Assembly (NCBI GenBank): GCA_003013855.2
Contig: ML058553.1
Location: 744,001 to 808,000, forward strand
Direction: 5' to 3'
Length of the DNA: 64,000 nucleotides
Origin: Liriodendron chinense
Lineage: Eukaryota; Streptophyta; Magnoliopsida; Magnoliales; Magnoliaceae
Part shown: piece by piece, positions 23,500 through 33,309 of the stretch
How the letters are laid out: every line of letters starts with the position of its first letter
How positions within the stretch are numbered: position 1 is the first letter of the stretch
Program-made: the position numbers and the translations under genes
The notes under the pieces: model-generated
Seen by the model: only the letters and a program-made list of their open reading frames with translations
What the model was told of the DNA's origin: nothing
Database searches by the model: none

Positions 23500-24735
23500 C
23501 AAGTTGAGATTGATGTGGCCATATGGGCTTATTGTTGAAGAAACAGAGGATTCTACAAGAATCATTCAGATTAAAAAAAAAAAAAAAAGGGATTTGGTAC
23601 CTTCGTATCAGCAACTGAAGGTTACCCTATAGACAGCTGATCATCTTCAATCTGGCAGTTGAAGATGCTGATTGCTCTATGGACACATCATCTGCCATTG
23701 TAGTAGAAGATTGCTACGGCCGTTTGTAACGGCCTTATGATGTACGATGCCGATCAGAGATGTGGTAGAGAACTGGGTCCTTCAAACCCTAAAAGCACTA
23801 TGTCGCTGGAATCGGGCAGGGCCGATGCCGATCAGAGATGCGCCGATGCCGATAGTGATGAATGGTGCATCTTGGCCATTGAATCCATTGAGATGATGTG
23901 GCTGTTCCTCGCCGGAAAAGCAGAATACATGGTCGCCGTCTCCGTCTCCTGAACTGTGAATCACCAAAGCCGCAATGGCACCCATAGCCGTTGCAGCCTT
24001 ACCGTCCGGCGAGACTGCCATGGTTGCAGCCGGCATTGAGAGCGGCTCATCACCGCACGGTGGCTGGCTGAGGAGAGGGAGGCTGAAGGCAGCGACAGGC
24101 TTTTTTCTCTTTTTCCCTCTTTCGTTTTCCAACCCTAGGTGCTTTTTTTTTGTGTTTGGGCGTGAATAGGGCAGCAACCAAGAGTGGGCCCTCTCTGCTG
24201 GCTACCGAATGGCCCTGTTCGTTGGCTTGCCCCGTGGGCCTACACACTTCAGTTTCTCACAGCGCCCGATTTTTCTTTACTTTAATTGGTTGTGGGCCCT
24301 GGCCACTGCCCTGCCATGTGGACCCACTCCTGTTGCAGATACTCAAGTGGGCCTGTCCATTGGACGTCTTGTCCAATGGGCTTGTCAAGGTGGGCCTATT
24401 CAATCAGAATATTTTGGGCCAGATCTATGGGCCTGATTTCATCATATTTTGGGCCAGATCTATGGGCCTGATTTCGGCATATTTTGGGCCAGATCTATGG
24501 GCCTGATTTCATCATATTTTGGGCCAGATCTATGAGCCTGATTTCATCATATTTTGGGCCAGATCTATGGGCCTGATTTTAACATGTTTTGGGCCAGATC
24601 TATGGGCCTGATTTTAACATGTTTTGGGCCAGATCTATGGGCCTGATTTTAACATGCTTTGGGCCAGATCTATGGGCCTGATTTTATAGCACGTATTGGG
24701 TCAAATTAGACCATTATTGTTAATCCATTGAGGGC
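23500..24735. repeat. Leader segment unique to the inner Copia element
   Basis: This roughly 1.2-kb part of the leader has no counterpart in the outer element, which instead carries the 990-bp duplication. It includes a poly(A) run (23573-23588), GC-richer sequence near 23730-24170 that looks like captured genic DNA, and the 35-bp minisatellite. Open frames at 23737-23952, 23975-24169 and 24150-24506 match no family I know. Confidence 0.55.
24408..24692. repeat. 35-bp minisatellite, about eight copies
   Basis: The unit runs 'ttttgggccagatctatggg' then 'cctgatttcatcata'. The GGGCC word falls at 24416, 24451, 24486, 24521, 24556, 24591, 24626 and 24661, an exact 35-bp period. Early units end 'ttcatcata' or 'ttcggcata' and later units 'tttaacatg', so two sub-variants are arranged in blocks. 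Each unit contains an AGATCT site. Confidence 0.93.
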
Positions 24736-25463
24736 AGGATTAAATCGCAATCCTAAGTCCAAATTTTGTGGGATTGGATCTGATTGTGTTAGCCACCACA
24801 GTGGCCTCAATTAGTGAAGATTTGCACAATTCTGGACTTATAATATTGGGTTTAAGTAGAGGATTGCATACAGTTGTGTTTGTTTCCCATGTAGATGGTG
24901 ACGAAAACACAGACGTTCACCATTTTAGTAGGGATATGAACACATGATTGCAGTCCTAAGTCGAAAAAAAAAATAAAAAACATGGAGTTGGATCTGGTAG
25001 TGCTAGCCACCACAGTGACCTCTATCAGTGAAAATTCGCATGAATTCAGACTTGTAATGTTGGGATTAAGTTAAAGGATTGCATACAGTTACGTTCACGT
25101 CCAATACAGACGGTGACGAAAACACAAACGATCACCACTTTAGCACGGACATGAACACATGCAGACGGTGACGAAGACACAGACGATCACCATTTAAGTT
25201 TTAAGTACAGGAGAACCATCTGCATGTTATGACTACCACCCACAGGAGGAGTCATGATGATGTGGCGATTCTCACCAGGATTGATTATTAGGCCCACTTT
25301 CATCCTGGATAATTCAATTGAAGGCCCTCAATCAATTGAATGTTTATTCGCCTGAAACTTCATATATATAGTCTAATGTGAGTTTTATTTTACAGTTAAC
25401 ATTCCAAACGATTCTATTTCAGTACCCCTTTTGGAATACGGGAAAAGAAAACAGACTTTATAA

Positions 25464-28400
25464 AAGGGTAATTCTGTTCTTGTCTGTTTTGAAATCAATC
25501 TAACTGATGTATCGGCAGATTCCTGGTGGATTGACTCTGGCACTTCTATTCACATATGCACTTCCATGCAGGATATGTTACAGAGCCGACCGCCAACTGA
25601 CACGGAGCAATCAGTGTACGTTGGCAATGGCATAAAGGTAAATGTTGTGGCAGTAGGTCTTTGCAGACTTAGATTAACATCTGGCCATTACTTAGACCTA
25701 ATAGACACTTTCTATGTACCTTCAATAAGACGAAATTTAATTTCGGTCTCTCGCTTAGTTAAAGGTGGGTACACTTTTAAATTTGAGAATGAAGGTTTTA
25801 GTATCTATTTTGATTTAAATGGAGTTGGCCATGGTACTTTAGTAAATGATCTATATCAGTTAAACTTACATGCCGCAAATGTCCTGAACATGAACCTGCA
25901 ACTTAATAATGGATCAGGAATCAAAAGAAGAAAGAGAAATGAAGTTTCCTCCATACTGTGGCACAGACGATTAGGCCATACCTCTCGCGAGAGAATGGAG
26001 AGGCTTGTGCGGGATGGAATACTTCAATCCTTAGACTTCTCCGATTTTAAAGCATGTACGGATTGCATTAAGGGAAAACAGACTAGAATGAGGAAAAAGG
26101 GTGCCACCAGGAGCGTAGGTCTACTAGAAGTGATACATACAGATATTTGTGGTCCATTCCCTACAGCTTCATGGAGTGGACATAAATATTTTATCACTTT
26201 TATAGATGACTACTCTCGCTACGGATACCTGTACCTGATACATGAGAAATCGGATGCCCTGGATGCCTTAAAAATCTATAAGGCTGAAGTCGAAAACCAA
26301 CTCGATAGAAAGATTAAGGTCGTCAGATCTGACCGTGGTGGTGAGTACTACGGGAGATATGACGAATCAGGCAGGAATCCGGGACCTTTTGCTAGGTACT
26401 TGCAGGAATGTAGCATTGTCGCTCAGTACACCATGCCTGGGACTCCAGAGCAAAACGGTGTGGCCGAAAGGCGTAACCGAACCCTTATGGACATGGTGCG
26501 AAGCATGATAAGTAATACGACATTGCCATTATCCTTGTGGGGTGATGCCATTAAGACTGCAGTCCATATCCTCAATAGAGTTCCTAGCAAATCTGTCCCG
26601 AAAACCCCTTTTGAGTTATGGAATGGGAGAAAGCCTTGTCTTATCTATTTCCATGTTTGGGGTTGTCGTGCAGAAGCTAGACCCAATAACCCGCACTCCA
26701 ATAAACTTGACCCAAGAACTATAAGCTGTTTCTTTATAGGTTACCCTGAAAGGTCAAAAGGCTATAGATTTTACTGTCCTTCCCATTCTATAAAGATCAT
26801 TGAGACTGGGAATGCCAGATTTCTTAAGGACACTGAAGACAGTGGGAGCATGAACGTTAGAGAGATTGTATTTGAGGAGGAACGAATCATGATTCCCATA
26901 ACAGTAATTCCTACAGATGAGGCATTAAGTCCTGCAGTTGCTGCAGATCGCCTTGATGAACCTCAAGTACAACCTACTGAGGAAGGAAATCAAAATCCTG
27001 ATCTGATTGAGCCATTAAGAAGATCCCAAAGGGAGAGGAGGCCTGCAATCCCTGATGACTATGTCATCTATTTGCAGGAACGTGAGTTTGACATAGGGGT
27101 GGAGAAGGATCCTGAATCTTTCACACAAGCCAAACAAAGCATTAACTCCTCTCAGTGGTTCAACGCCATGAAAGACGAGTTGAAATCCATGCAGGACAAT
27201 GAAGTCTGGAACCTTGTCCAGTTACCTGAAGGAATTAAGCCGGTTGGTTGTAAATGGGTATTTAAAACCAAACGGGACTCCAAGGGAAACATAGAAAGGT
27301 ATAAAGCCAGACTTGTTGCTAAGGGTTTTAACCAACGTGAAGGCGTTGACTACAAAGAGACTTTCTCTCCAGTTTCAAAGAAAGACTCATTTAGAATAAT
27401 AATGGCTCTTGTAGCTCATATGGATCTGGAATTACAACAAATGGACGTTAAGACTGCGTTTCTCAATGGGGATCTTGATGAGAACGTATACATGTTACAA
27501 CCAGAGGGTTTTAAAGTTGAAAACTCAAAGCAACTGGTATGTAAACTCAAGAAGTCCATATACGGTTTGAAAAAGGCATCACGTCAGTGGTACCTAAAGT
27601 TTCATAAGGTGATTTCCTCATACGGTTTTGTAGAAAACAAGGCGGATGAGTGTATCTACATTAAAATCAGTGGGAGTAAGTTCATTATTTTGATTTTGTA
27701 TGTCGATAACATATTGTTAGCCAGCAGTGACATTGGGATGCTTCGTGATACCAAGAAGTTTCTATCTCAAAAGTTTGAGATGAAGGATCTTGGTGACGCT
27801 TCCTTTGTCATAGGCATCGAGATTCATAGGGGTAGATCTCGAGGACTGCTTGGTTTGTCACAGAGAGCCTACATTGGTAGGATACTCGAGCGGTTCGGCA
27901 TGCAGAATTGCTCTCCTGGTCAATCACCTATAGTTAAAGGTGACAAATTCGGAAATTTTCAGTGCCCCAAGAATGATTTGGAAAAGGATCGCATGAAGGA
28001 AATTCCGTACGCGTCAGCAGTGGGGAGTATAATGTATGCTCAGGTCTGTACGCGTCCGGATATTGCCTTCGTGGTTGGAATGTTAGGCAGGTACCTTTCT
28101 AATCCAGGAATTCAGCACTGGACCGCAGTAAAGAAAGTATTGCGTTACCTGCAACGGACAAAAGACTTTGCACTCACCTACAGCAAAACCGATCGTTTGG
28201 ATTTGGTCGGATATTCAGACGCAGATTATGCAGGCTGCGTCGACACAAGAAGGTCAACGTCCGGTTACATTTTTCTTATGAGTGGAGGAGCTGTGTCCTG
28301 GAAAAGTGTAAAGCAGTCCACCACAGCTTCATCTACTATGGAGGCAGAATTCATCGCATGTCATGAAACTACAAATCAGGCGGTGTGGCTACAGAGTTTT

Positions 28401-28691
28401 CTCACTGGTTTACGGGTCTTGGAGCATATCCCGAAACCTATGAGAATATTCTGTGACAGTTCAGCTGCGGTCAGTTTCTCGTATAACAACAAGCACTCAT
28501 CAAGGTCGAGGCATATCGACGTAAAGTATCATGTTGTAAAGGATAGAGTGCGGGATCATCAGGTGTCTATTCAGCTTATTGGTACTAAAGAGATGATAGC
28601 CGATCCTCTCACTAAAGGGCTTCCTGTGGAGCCATTTCAGGAGCATGTAGTGTCTATGGGAGTCATTGACCTCACAGATACATTTAGTTAG
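25464..28691 (+). CDS. Copia pol polyprotein (protease-integrase-RT-RNase H)
   Basis: Open for 1075 codons after the stop at 25461; the first ATG is at 25566 (1041 residues from there), but the protease DSGTS (GAC at 25533) lies upstream of it, so the true start was in the deleted gag. Order: aspartic protease; GAG-pre-integrase zinc region (LWHRRLGH, CTDCIKGKQTR); integrase core with D (HTDICGPF), D (VRSDRGGEY) and E (PEQNGVAE); RT (CKWVFKTK, QMDVKTAFLNGDL); RNase H (VGYSDADYAGC, STMEAEF). The RT active-site box reads YVDN (residues 712-715 from the ATG; 27699-27710) instead of YVDD, so one catalytic Asp is changed to Asn. Family function is reverse transcription and integration of the element. 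With gag missing and YVDN, I expect no autonomous activity. Confidence 0.93.
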   Translation, partial: KGNSVLVCFEINLTDVSADSWWIDSGTSIHICTSMQDMLQSRPPTDTEQSVYVGNGIKVNVVAVGLCRLRLTSGHYLDLIDTFYVPSIRRNLISVSRLVKGGYTFKFENEGFSIYFDLNGVGHGTLVNDLYQLNLHAANVLNMNLQLNNGSGIKRRKRNEVSSILWHRRLGHTSRERMERLVRDGILQSLDFSDFKACTDCIKGKQTRMRKKGATRSVGLLEVIHTDICGPFPTASWSGHKYFITFIDDYSRYGYLYLIHEKSDALDALKIYKAEVENQLDRKIKVVRSDRGGEYYGRYDESGRNPGPFARYLQECSIVAQYTMPGTPEQNGVAERRNRTLMDMVRSMISNTTLPLSLWGDAIKTAVHILNRVPSKSVPKTPFELWNGRKPCLIYFHVWGCRAEARPNNPHSNKLDPRTISCFFIGYPERSKGYRFYCPSHSIKIIETGNARFLKDTEDSGSMNVREIVFEEERIMIPITVIPTDEALSPAVAADRLDEPQVQPTEEGNQNPDLIEPLRRSQRERRPAIPDDYVIYLQEREFDIGVEKDPESFTQAKQSINSSQWFNAMKDELKSMQDNEVWNLVQLPEGIKPVGCKWVFKTKRDSKGNIERYKARLVAKGFNQREGVDYKETFSPVSKKDSFRIIMALVAHMDLELQQMDVKTAFLNGDLDENVYMLQPEGFKVENSKQLVCKLKKSIYGLKKASRQWYLKFHKVISSYGFVENKADECIYIKISGSKFIILILYVDNILLASSDIGMLRDTKKFLSQKFEMKDLGDASFVIGIEIHRGRSRGLLGLSQRAYIGRILERFGMQNCSPGQSPIVKGDKFGNFQCPKNDLEKDRMKEIPYASAVGSIMYAQVCTRPDIAFVVGMLGRYLSNPGIQHWTAVKKVLRYLQRTKDFALTYSKTDRLDLVGYSDADYAGCVDTRRSTSGYIFLMSGGAVSWKSVKQSTTASSTMEAEFIACHETTNQAVWLQSFLTGLRVLEHIPKPMRIFCDSSAAVSFSYNNKHSSRSRHIDVKYHVVKDRVRDHQVSIQLIGTKEMIADPLTKGLPVEPFQEHVVSMGVIDLTDTFS

Positions 28692-29147
28692 TGGGAGTTT
28701 TCAGATTCAGTTTACATCTATTTTGTCCAGACACTCATAGAGATCTCATTTACTTTGATGATTCCATTTTTTGGTTTATACTATTTCTCTCATTTGGTGT
28801 GCACAATATATTTTGAGAATAGTAGAATTTCAGTATTGTCTCATTGGAGGCATCTTAAGAAAGCTCCTAGGACCTCTTGAAGGTAGGCACTTTCAGTCAC
28901 GCTTGAGTGTAACCTTCATACCACACGACCATGTTCACAATCTACGTCATTAAGATTGATGATACTTGTGACCGTGATTCGTCTCACTTCGCCTCAATTA
29001 ATGTTGTGTAGACTACCGCGATCCAGTATTAGTAGTCTTGATGGACTAGATTGGAAAAGACGTTGTCCACAGAATCTGACATATTGGTTGACCACTTAAG
29101 TATAATTAAAATCCGTGACATTGAACAGTATGGCCCAAGTGGGAGAA

Positions 29148-29604
29148 TGTAAGTTTTCTATATAGTGAGCCGACTGATCAATGGTCCAGATTTGAGTACA
29201 AATGTAAATTCATGTGTGGACTGATCAGTGGACCCCACTACAGTTATGATCCATAGAATTAAGAGGGGTTGCGCGTCTACACTGTCTGTGACAATATTGT
29301 AGTTGAACATGAATTCTTATTACCCAGATTCGTGTGGAGCAAGGGTGGCAGTGTTTTGGTGGGTTTCAAACACTACCACACTCACTACAAACCCTATTTA
29401 AAGGGTGCTGGGTCCCCAATCCGGGATTACACTGAAAACAAACCCCATCTAAGGTTTTCTCTACAGCAATCCCAGGAGAGGAAGATCCAGATCTCTAATT
29501 CGAGATGGCCCACCAATCAGGTATGTCTTTATTCTAGTTATCCGATCTCCATATCTCTAATGCACAGCAAGGTCCTATGTATTCCGCAATTTAGATTTCT
29601 TACA
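29148..29604 (+). repeat. 3' LTR of the inner Copia element (mosaic)
   Basis: 457 bp. The first ~240 bp share diagnostic bases with the outer 3' LTR at 30200 ('tacaaatgtaaattcatg', 'agttatgatccatag', 'cactaccaca'), while the rest follows its own partner at 22831 ('cactcactacaaaccc' onward). This implies gene conversion or recombination between neighbouring LTRs after insertion. Confidence 0.88.
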
Positions 29605-30199
29605 AAATCATCATATGTCTATTAAGCTTATCGGTACTAAAAAGATTATAACCAATCATCTCACTAAAGGGCTTCCTGTGGCGCCATTTCAGGAGCATGT
29701 AGTGTCTATGAGAGTCATGACCTCGTAGATACATTCAGTTAGTGGGAGTTTTCAGATTCAGTATAGATCTATTTTGTTCAGACACTCATGGAGATCTCAT
29801 TTACTTTGATGATTCCATCTTTTGGTTTATACTATTTCTCTCATTTGGTGTGCACAATATGTTTTGAGAATATTAGAATTTTGGTATTGTCTCATTGGAG
29901 ACATCTTAGGAAAGCTCCTAGGACCTCTTGAAGGTAGGCACTTTCGATCACACTTGAGTGTAACCTTCATACCACACAACCATGTTCACAATCTACAGTA
30001 TTAAGATTGATGATACTAGTGACCGTGATTCGTCTCACTTTGCCTCAATTAATGTTGTGTAGACCACCACGATCCAGTATTAGTAGTCTTGATGGACTAA
30101 AATTGGAAAAGACGTTGTCCACAGAATCTGACATATCGGTTGACCACTTAAGTATAATTAAAATCTGTGACATTGAATAGTATGACCTAAGTTGGAGAA
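29605..30199 (+). pseudogene. Distal pol end and 3' interior of the outer Copia element
   Basis: Continues the outer element after the inner insertion. It begins with the duplicated AAATC, then the RNase H C-terminal coding stretch ('LTKGLPVAPFQEHVVSM'-type, decayed), a stop, and a non-coding 3' region closely matching 28692-29147 of the inner element, ending at a purine-rich tract before the LTR at 30200. Its short open frame at 29822-30004 has a counterpart at 28771-28953, but both lie in the 3' non-coding interior. Confidence 0.87.
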
Positions 30200-30656
30200 T
30201 GTAAGTTTTCTATATAGTGGGCCGACTGATCAATGGTCCAGATTTGAGTACAAATGTAAATTCATGTGTGGACTGATCAGTGGACCCTACTACAGTTATG
30301 ATCCATAGAATTAAGAGGGGTTGCGCGTCTACACTATCTGTGGCAATATTGTAGTTGAACATGAATTCTTATTACCCAGATTCGTGTGGAGCAAGGGTGG
30401 CAGTGTTTTGGTGGGTTTCAAACACTACCACACTATCTACAAACCCTATTTAAACGGTGCTGGGTCCCCAATCCGGGATTATACTGAAAACAAGTTCTCG
30501 TGTAAGGTTTTCTCCATAGCAATTCCAGGAGAGGAAGATCCAGACTACAAATTCGAGATGGCCCACCAAACAGATATATCTTCATTCCAGTTATACGATC
30601 TCCATATCTGATGCACAGCAAGGTCCTATGTATTCCGCAATATAGGGACTCTTACA
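30200..30656 (+). repeat. 3' LTR of the outer Copia element
   Basis: 457 bp, TGTAAG...CTTACA, directly followed by TATGT, which matches the TATGT before the LTR at 16571. It shares outer-lineage bases with that LTR in its second half ('ccagacta.aaattcgag', 'tctgatg.aca'). Confidence 0.9.
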
Positions 30657-30661
30657 TATGT

Positions 30662-31246
30662 CTCTTGCATATATATGCAGAATTCGTACTTGCATCTGAA
30701 GAGATTTATGTTTGATCTTCCTTCGATGTTATGCATTCTGTCATTAATGCGATGGTACAGACTCTTGTTAGGTCCTTTAAGTGGATGAATCCGTAAGTCA
30801 TGTGGCCACGGTCAATGTACATATTAAATGAGGTACCTTGCCTAACACATCTATAAAAGATCAAACAAGCGAACGTATCTCACAACTGGATATAATCTAA
30901 TTTGCAAGGCCATCTCTCACAATCCTTCTAAAATGGAAGACTTTTCCAAGGACGTTTGAAAAATTAGCAATGCTCGAGAGAATTTCGAAGATTAGGAAAT
31001 CAGACCAGTGTTCAAGGTAATTCAAGTCTGATACATACCCGGGTAAGGATTAATGGATATATCAACACATCAAATCGTTCTCCATATGTCAACTAGAATT
31101 TAAAAGAATTAAAAAGTTGTATGGGAAGTCTGGCTTAACTTTTTTAATGTTCCAATAATATTTAAATAAGAGAATGGTTGATCTTGTAAATATGATAGTG
31201 CTTGGGCCAGTTCCACCTTAGGTGTAAATAAGGAACGGGTTAGGTC
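30662..31246. other. No gene recognised
   Basis: AT-rich spacer between the nested Copia block and the next Copia element. No coding or repeat family recognised. Confidence 0.45.
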
Positions 31247-31844
31247 TGTTGAGAATAGACGCCTCAAATTAGAGACCATCGGCCGGTCGGTGGGAGTGGC
31301 CGACCAGCCGGCCACACAGCCAAGCGAGATAACAGGCTTGCTGTGACAATTTTAGCCTATCCGACCGGTCGGCCGACCGGCCGGTAGGGGTGTCCGACCG
31401 GTCGGACGACCGGTCGGCAGTGTCCTACCGCAACGTGATTTCTTGCGCGGTTTGCGCGCAAGAGGTTTCTAAATCCGATTTTTCTTCCTTTTTAAGAGTG
31501 ATTACGAGTTTAGAGGTCACCAAAGTTGCAAAGGGGATTGAGGGAGCTTCTAGGTGAGAGAAAGAGCTTGGAGAAGAGGGTTTTCTTCTTGGGTAAGCTT
31601 AAGATTTCTCTTGTGGGCTTGGGTTTTGAGGTCTTGGGTTCCATCTCTTGTAACTTCTGAGTTTATAGTGGATTTGTGTCGCTTTGTGCCGTGGTTTTTT
31701 ATCCGTGAGGGGTTTTTCCACGTTAAATCCGATTGTCTATGTGTGGGTGATTGCATACATTGTGATTGCATTGTGTGGCTTGTTTGATTGAATTTGTTGC
31801 TTGTGTTCGGCTTTGCTTCCCTTGCCGGCCCTCCTATCCCAACA
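31247..31844 (+). repeat. 5' LTR of the Tnt1-like element
   Basis: 598 bp. It contains the palindrome cluster at about 31282-31420, 'gcgcggtttgcgcgcaagagg', and the start of the transcript-type leader 'gattgagggagcttctaggtg' (in pieces). It differs from the 3' LTR by a small set of substitutions and an insertion of about 12 bp ('atacattgtgattgc' near 31752). Confidence 0.9.
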
Positions 31845-31900
31845 ACTGCTATCAGAGCAATCGTTGGGGTGTAGCAGAAATTCGAATCTGAGACAAGAGC

Positions 31901-33205
31901 ATGGCATCAGGCATGAGGTTCGACATAGAGAAGTATTCGGGAAAAAATAACTTTGAGCTTTGGAATGTGAAGATGAAAGGCCTTCTAGTTCAGCAAGGAT
32001 TGCAAGTTGCGCTCCTTGGAGAGCGACCAGAAGCTATGAAAGAAGAAGAGTAGAAGAAGATCGATGAAAAGGCCAATGTCTCAATCCAGTTGTGCCTGGC
32101 AGATGAGGTCCTGTATAACGTCATGAAAGAGAAAACTGCGACTAAAACTTGGGCGAAGTTAGAGAATATCTATGCGAAGAAATCTCTTGAAAATCACATA
32201 TACTTGAAGCTTTAGTTGTACAACTTGAGGATGACGGAGGGGGCTGATGTTGAGAGCCACATCAGCAATTTCAATAGGCTTATTTGCAAGTTGATGGATG
32301 TAGATGAGCCGATGAAGGACGAGGATCAAGAGTTTATCCTGTTGAATTCTCTTCCAAAATCATATGAGTCACTCAAGGACTCTTTGTGCGCAGGTAGGGA
32401 GACTATTGGCGTAGAAACCGTTATCTCAGCCCTTCAGGCGAAGGCGATGAGAAGGAAAAGCGGCAGCGTGGGTCCCTCTACTGATGAGGCACTGGTTATG
32501 ATGGGGAGGAATTCTGAGCGGGGTGGAGGATCTCCTTCATCGAAATCTAAATCAAAAGGTAAGTGAAAGCACAAGGTGAGATGCTGGAATTGTGGAGAAG
32601 AAGGACATGTGAAAAGGGATTGTTTGAATCCTGAGAAAAGGCAAGAGAAATCTGGAGGTTCTTCTAGGGAAGGAACCAATACCGTAGAGGACTGTGGTGA
32701 CGGTTGTGATGTTTTGACTGTATCTGGCATAGAGCCTCTTGGTGGAGAGTGGCTGTTGGATTCAGGGGCATCATGTCATGTATGTCCTGACCGAAGCTCA
32801 TTCATGTCATACAAGGAGCATGATGGTGGATCGGTGTTTGTAGGCGATGGCTACGCTCGCAATATGGTAGGGATTGGTTCAGTGCGCATTAGGATGTTCG
32901 ATGGAGTCGAACGGATCCTTGAAAGTGTGAAGCATGTCCCTGAGATGAAGAGGAACGTGATATCTCTTGGTGCACTCGAGGCGAAAGGGTGCAGGTTCAT
33001 CGGCTCCGATCGGTATTGTAAAGTGGTGAAGGGAGCACGTGTGATGATCAAGGCACGGAGGTGCGATAATCTTTACAAGGTGATCGAGAGCACTATTCAT
33101 GGTAGAGCTGCGGGATTGGCAGCGGGATCCACAGTTGTTCAAGTGTGGCAAGAGAAAAAGGGCCACATGGGAAGAGCAACAAAGCGTGTGAAGATGCAAG
33201 GATGA
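31901..33205 (+). pseudogene. Copia gag-protease pseudogene (Tnt1 type)
   Basis: Starts ATGGCATCAGGCATGAGG at 31901. Gag has the family's opening 'FDIEKYSGKNNFELW', then a helical capsid region, and a CCHC knuckle (CWNCGEEGHVKRDC, at about 32583-32624). The protease has LLDSGASCHVC (about 32754-32786) and the usual 'FVGDGYARNMVGIGSVRI' stretch. Three in-frame stops break it: TAG near 32051, TAG near 32213 and TGA at about 32564. The last part (to 33205) is open. The pol domains after the protease are deleted. All three stops can be explained by single C-to-T (or G-to-A) changes. Confidence 0.85.
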
Positions 33206-33309
33206 GGTCGATGGGGCATGAGAAGCGATGGGACTATAATGATGACGAAGTAGAGGTGGAGATTGTGCGTAGCCAGGAGGTGTATGGTGATTTGAGTCGT
33301 GGTAGAGTT

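Larger units (their letters stand above)
22831..29604 (+). mobile_element. Younger Copia element (inner), TSD AAATC
   Basis: 6774 bp. Its LTRs are 22831-23287 and 29148-29604, both 457 bp. AAATC lies at 22826-22830 and 29605-29609. The PBS TGGTATCAGAGC (tRNA-iMet) is at 23290-23301; a purine-rich tract (AGTGGGAGAA) directly precedes the 3' LTR. Gag has been deleted: the sequence after 'taacattccaaac' (25395-25407) jumps within about 50 bp to the protease start. Pol is open. It inserted into the RNase H end of an older relative. Because it lacks gag and its RT active site is altered (see the pol entry), it could have moved only with help. Confidence 0.93.
16571..30656 (+). mobile_element. Older Copia element (outer), TSD TATGT, split by a younger copy
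   Basis: Outer LTRs 16571-17026 and 30200-30656 both run TGTAAG...CTTACA and are flanked by TATGT (16566-16570 and 30657-30661). The 5' LTR is followed by a TTGGTATCAGAGA primer-binding site for initiator tRNA-Met. The interior holds a long leader, a gag pseudogene, a deleted pol remnant, and, after the inner insertion, the last part of pol (29610 onward). Removing the inner element (22831-29604 plus one AAATC) restores continuous alignment of the RNase H C-terminal region with the inner element's own pol. The outer element without the insert is about 7.3 kb. Confidence 0.92.

Noticed and set aside
23737..24177. Possible small gene in the inner Copia leader (frames on both strands).
   Set aside because: Overlapping frames on opposite strands, no recognised domain, and location in a retrotransposon leader; at most captured gene debris.
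24408..24692. Regular 35-bp repeats that could look like a CRISPR array.
   Set aside because: Units abut with no unique spacers, and this is plant nuclear DNA; it is a minisatellite.
28771..30004. A 60-codon frame repeated at 28771-28953 and 29822-30004.
   Set aside because: Both copies are in the 3' non-coding interior of the sibling Copia elements, after the pol stop; no domain and no initiation context.
16571..30656. Reading the four LTRs as a recombination-made tandem array.
   Set aside because: The AAATC duplication and the collinear pol join across the inner element show a nested insertion.
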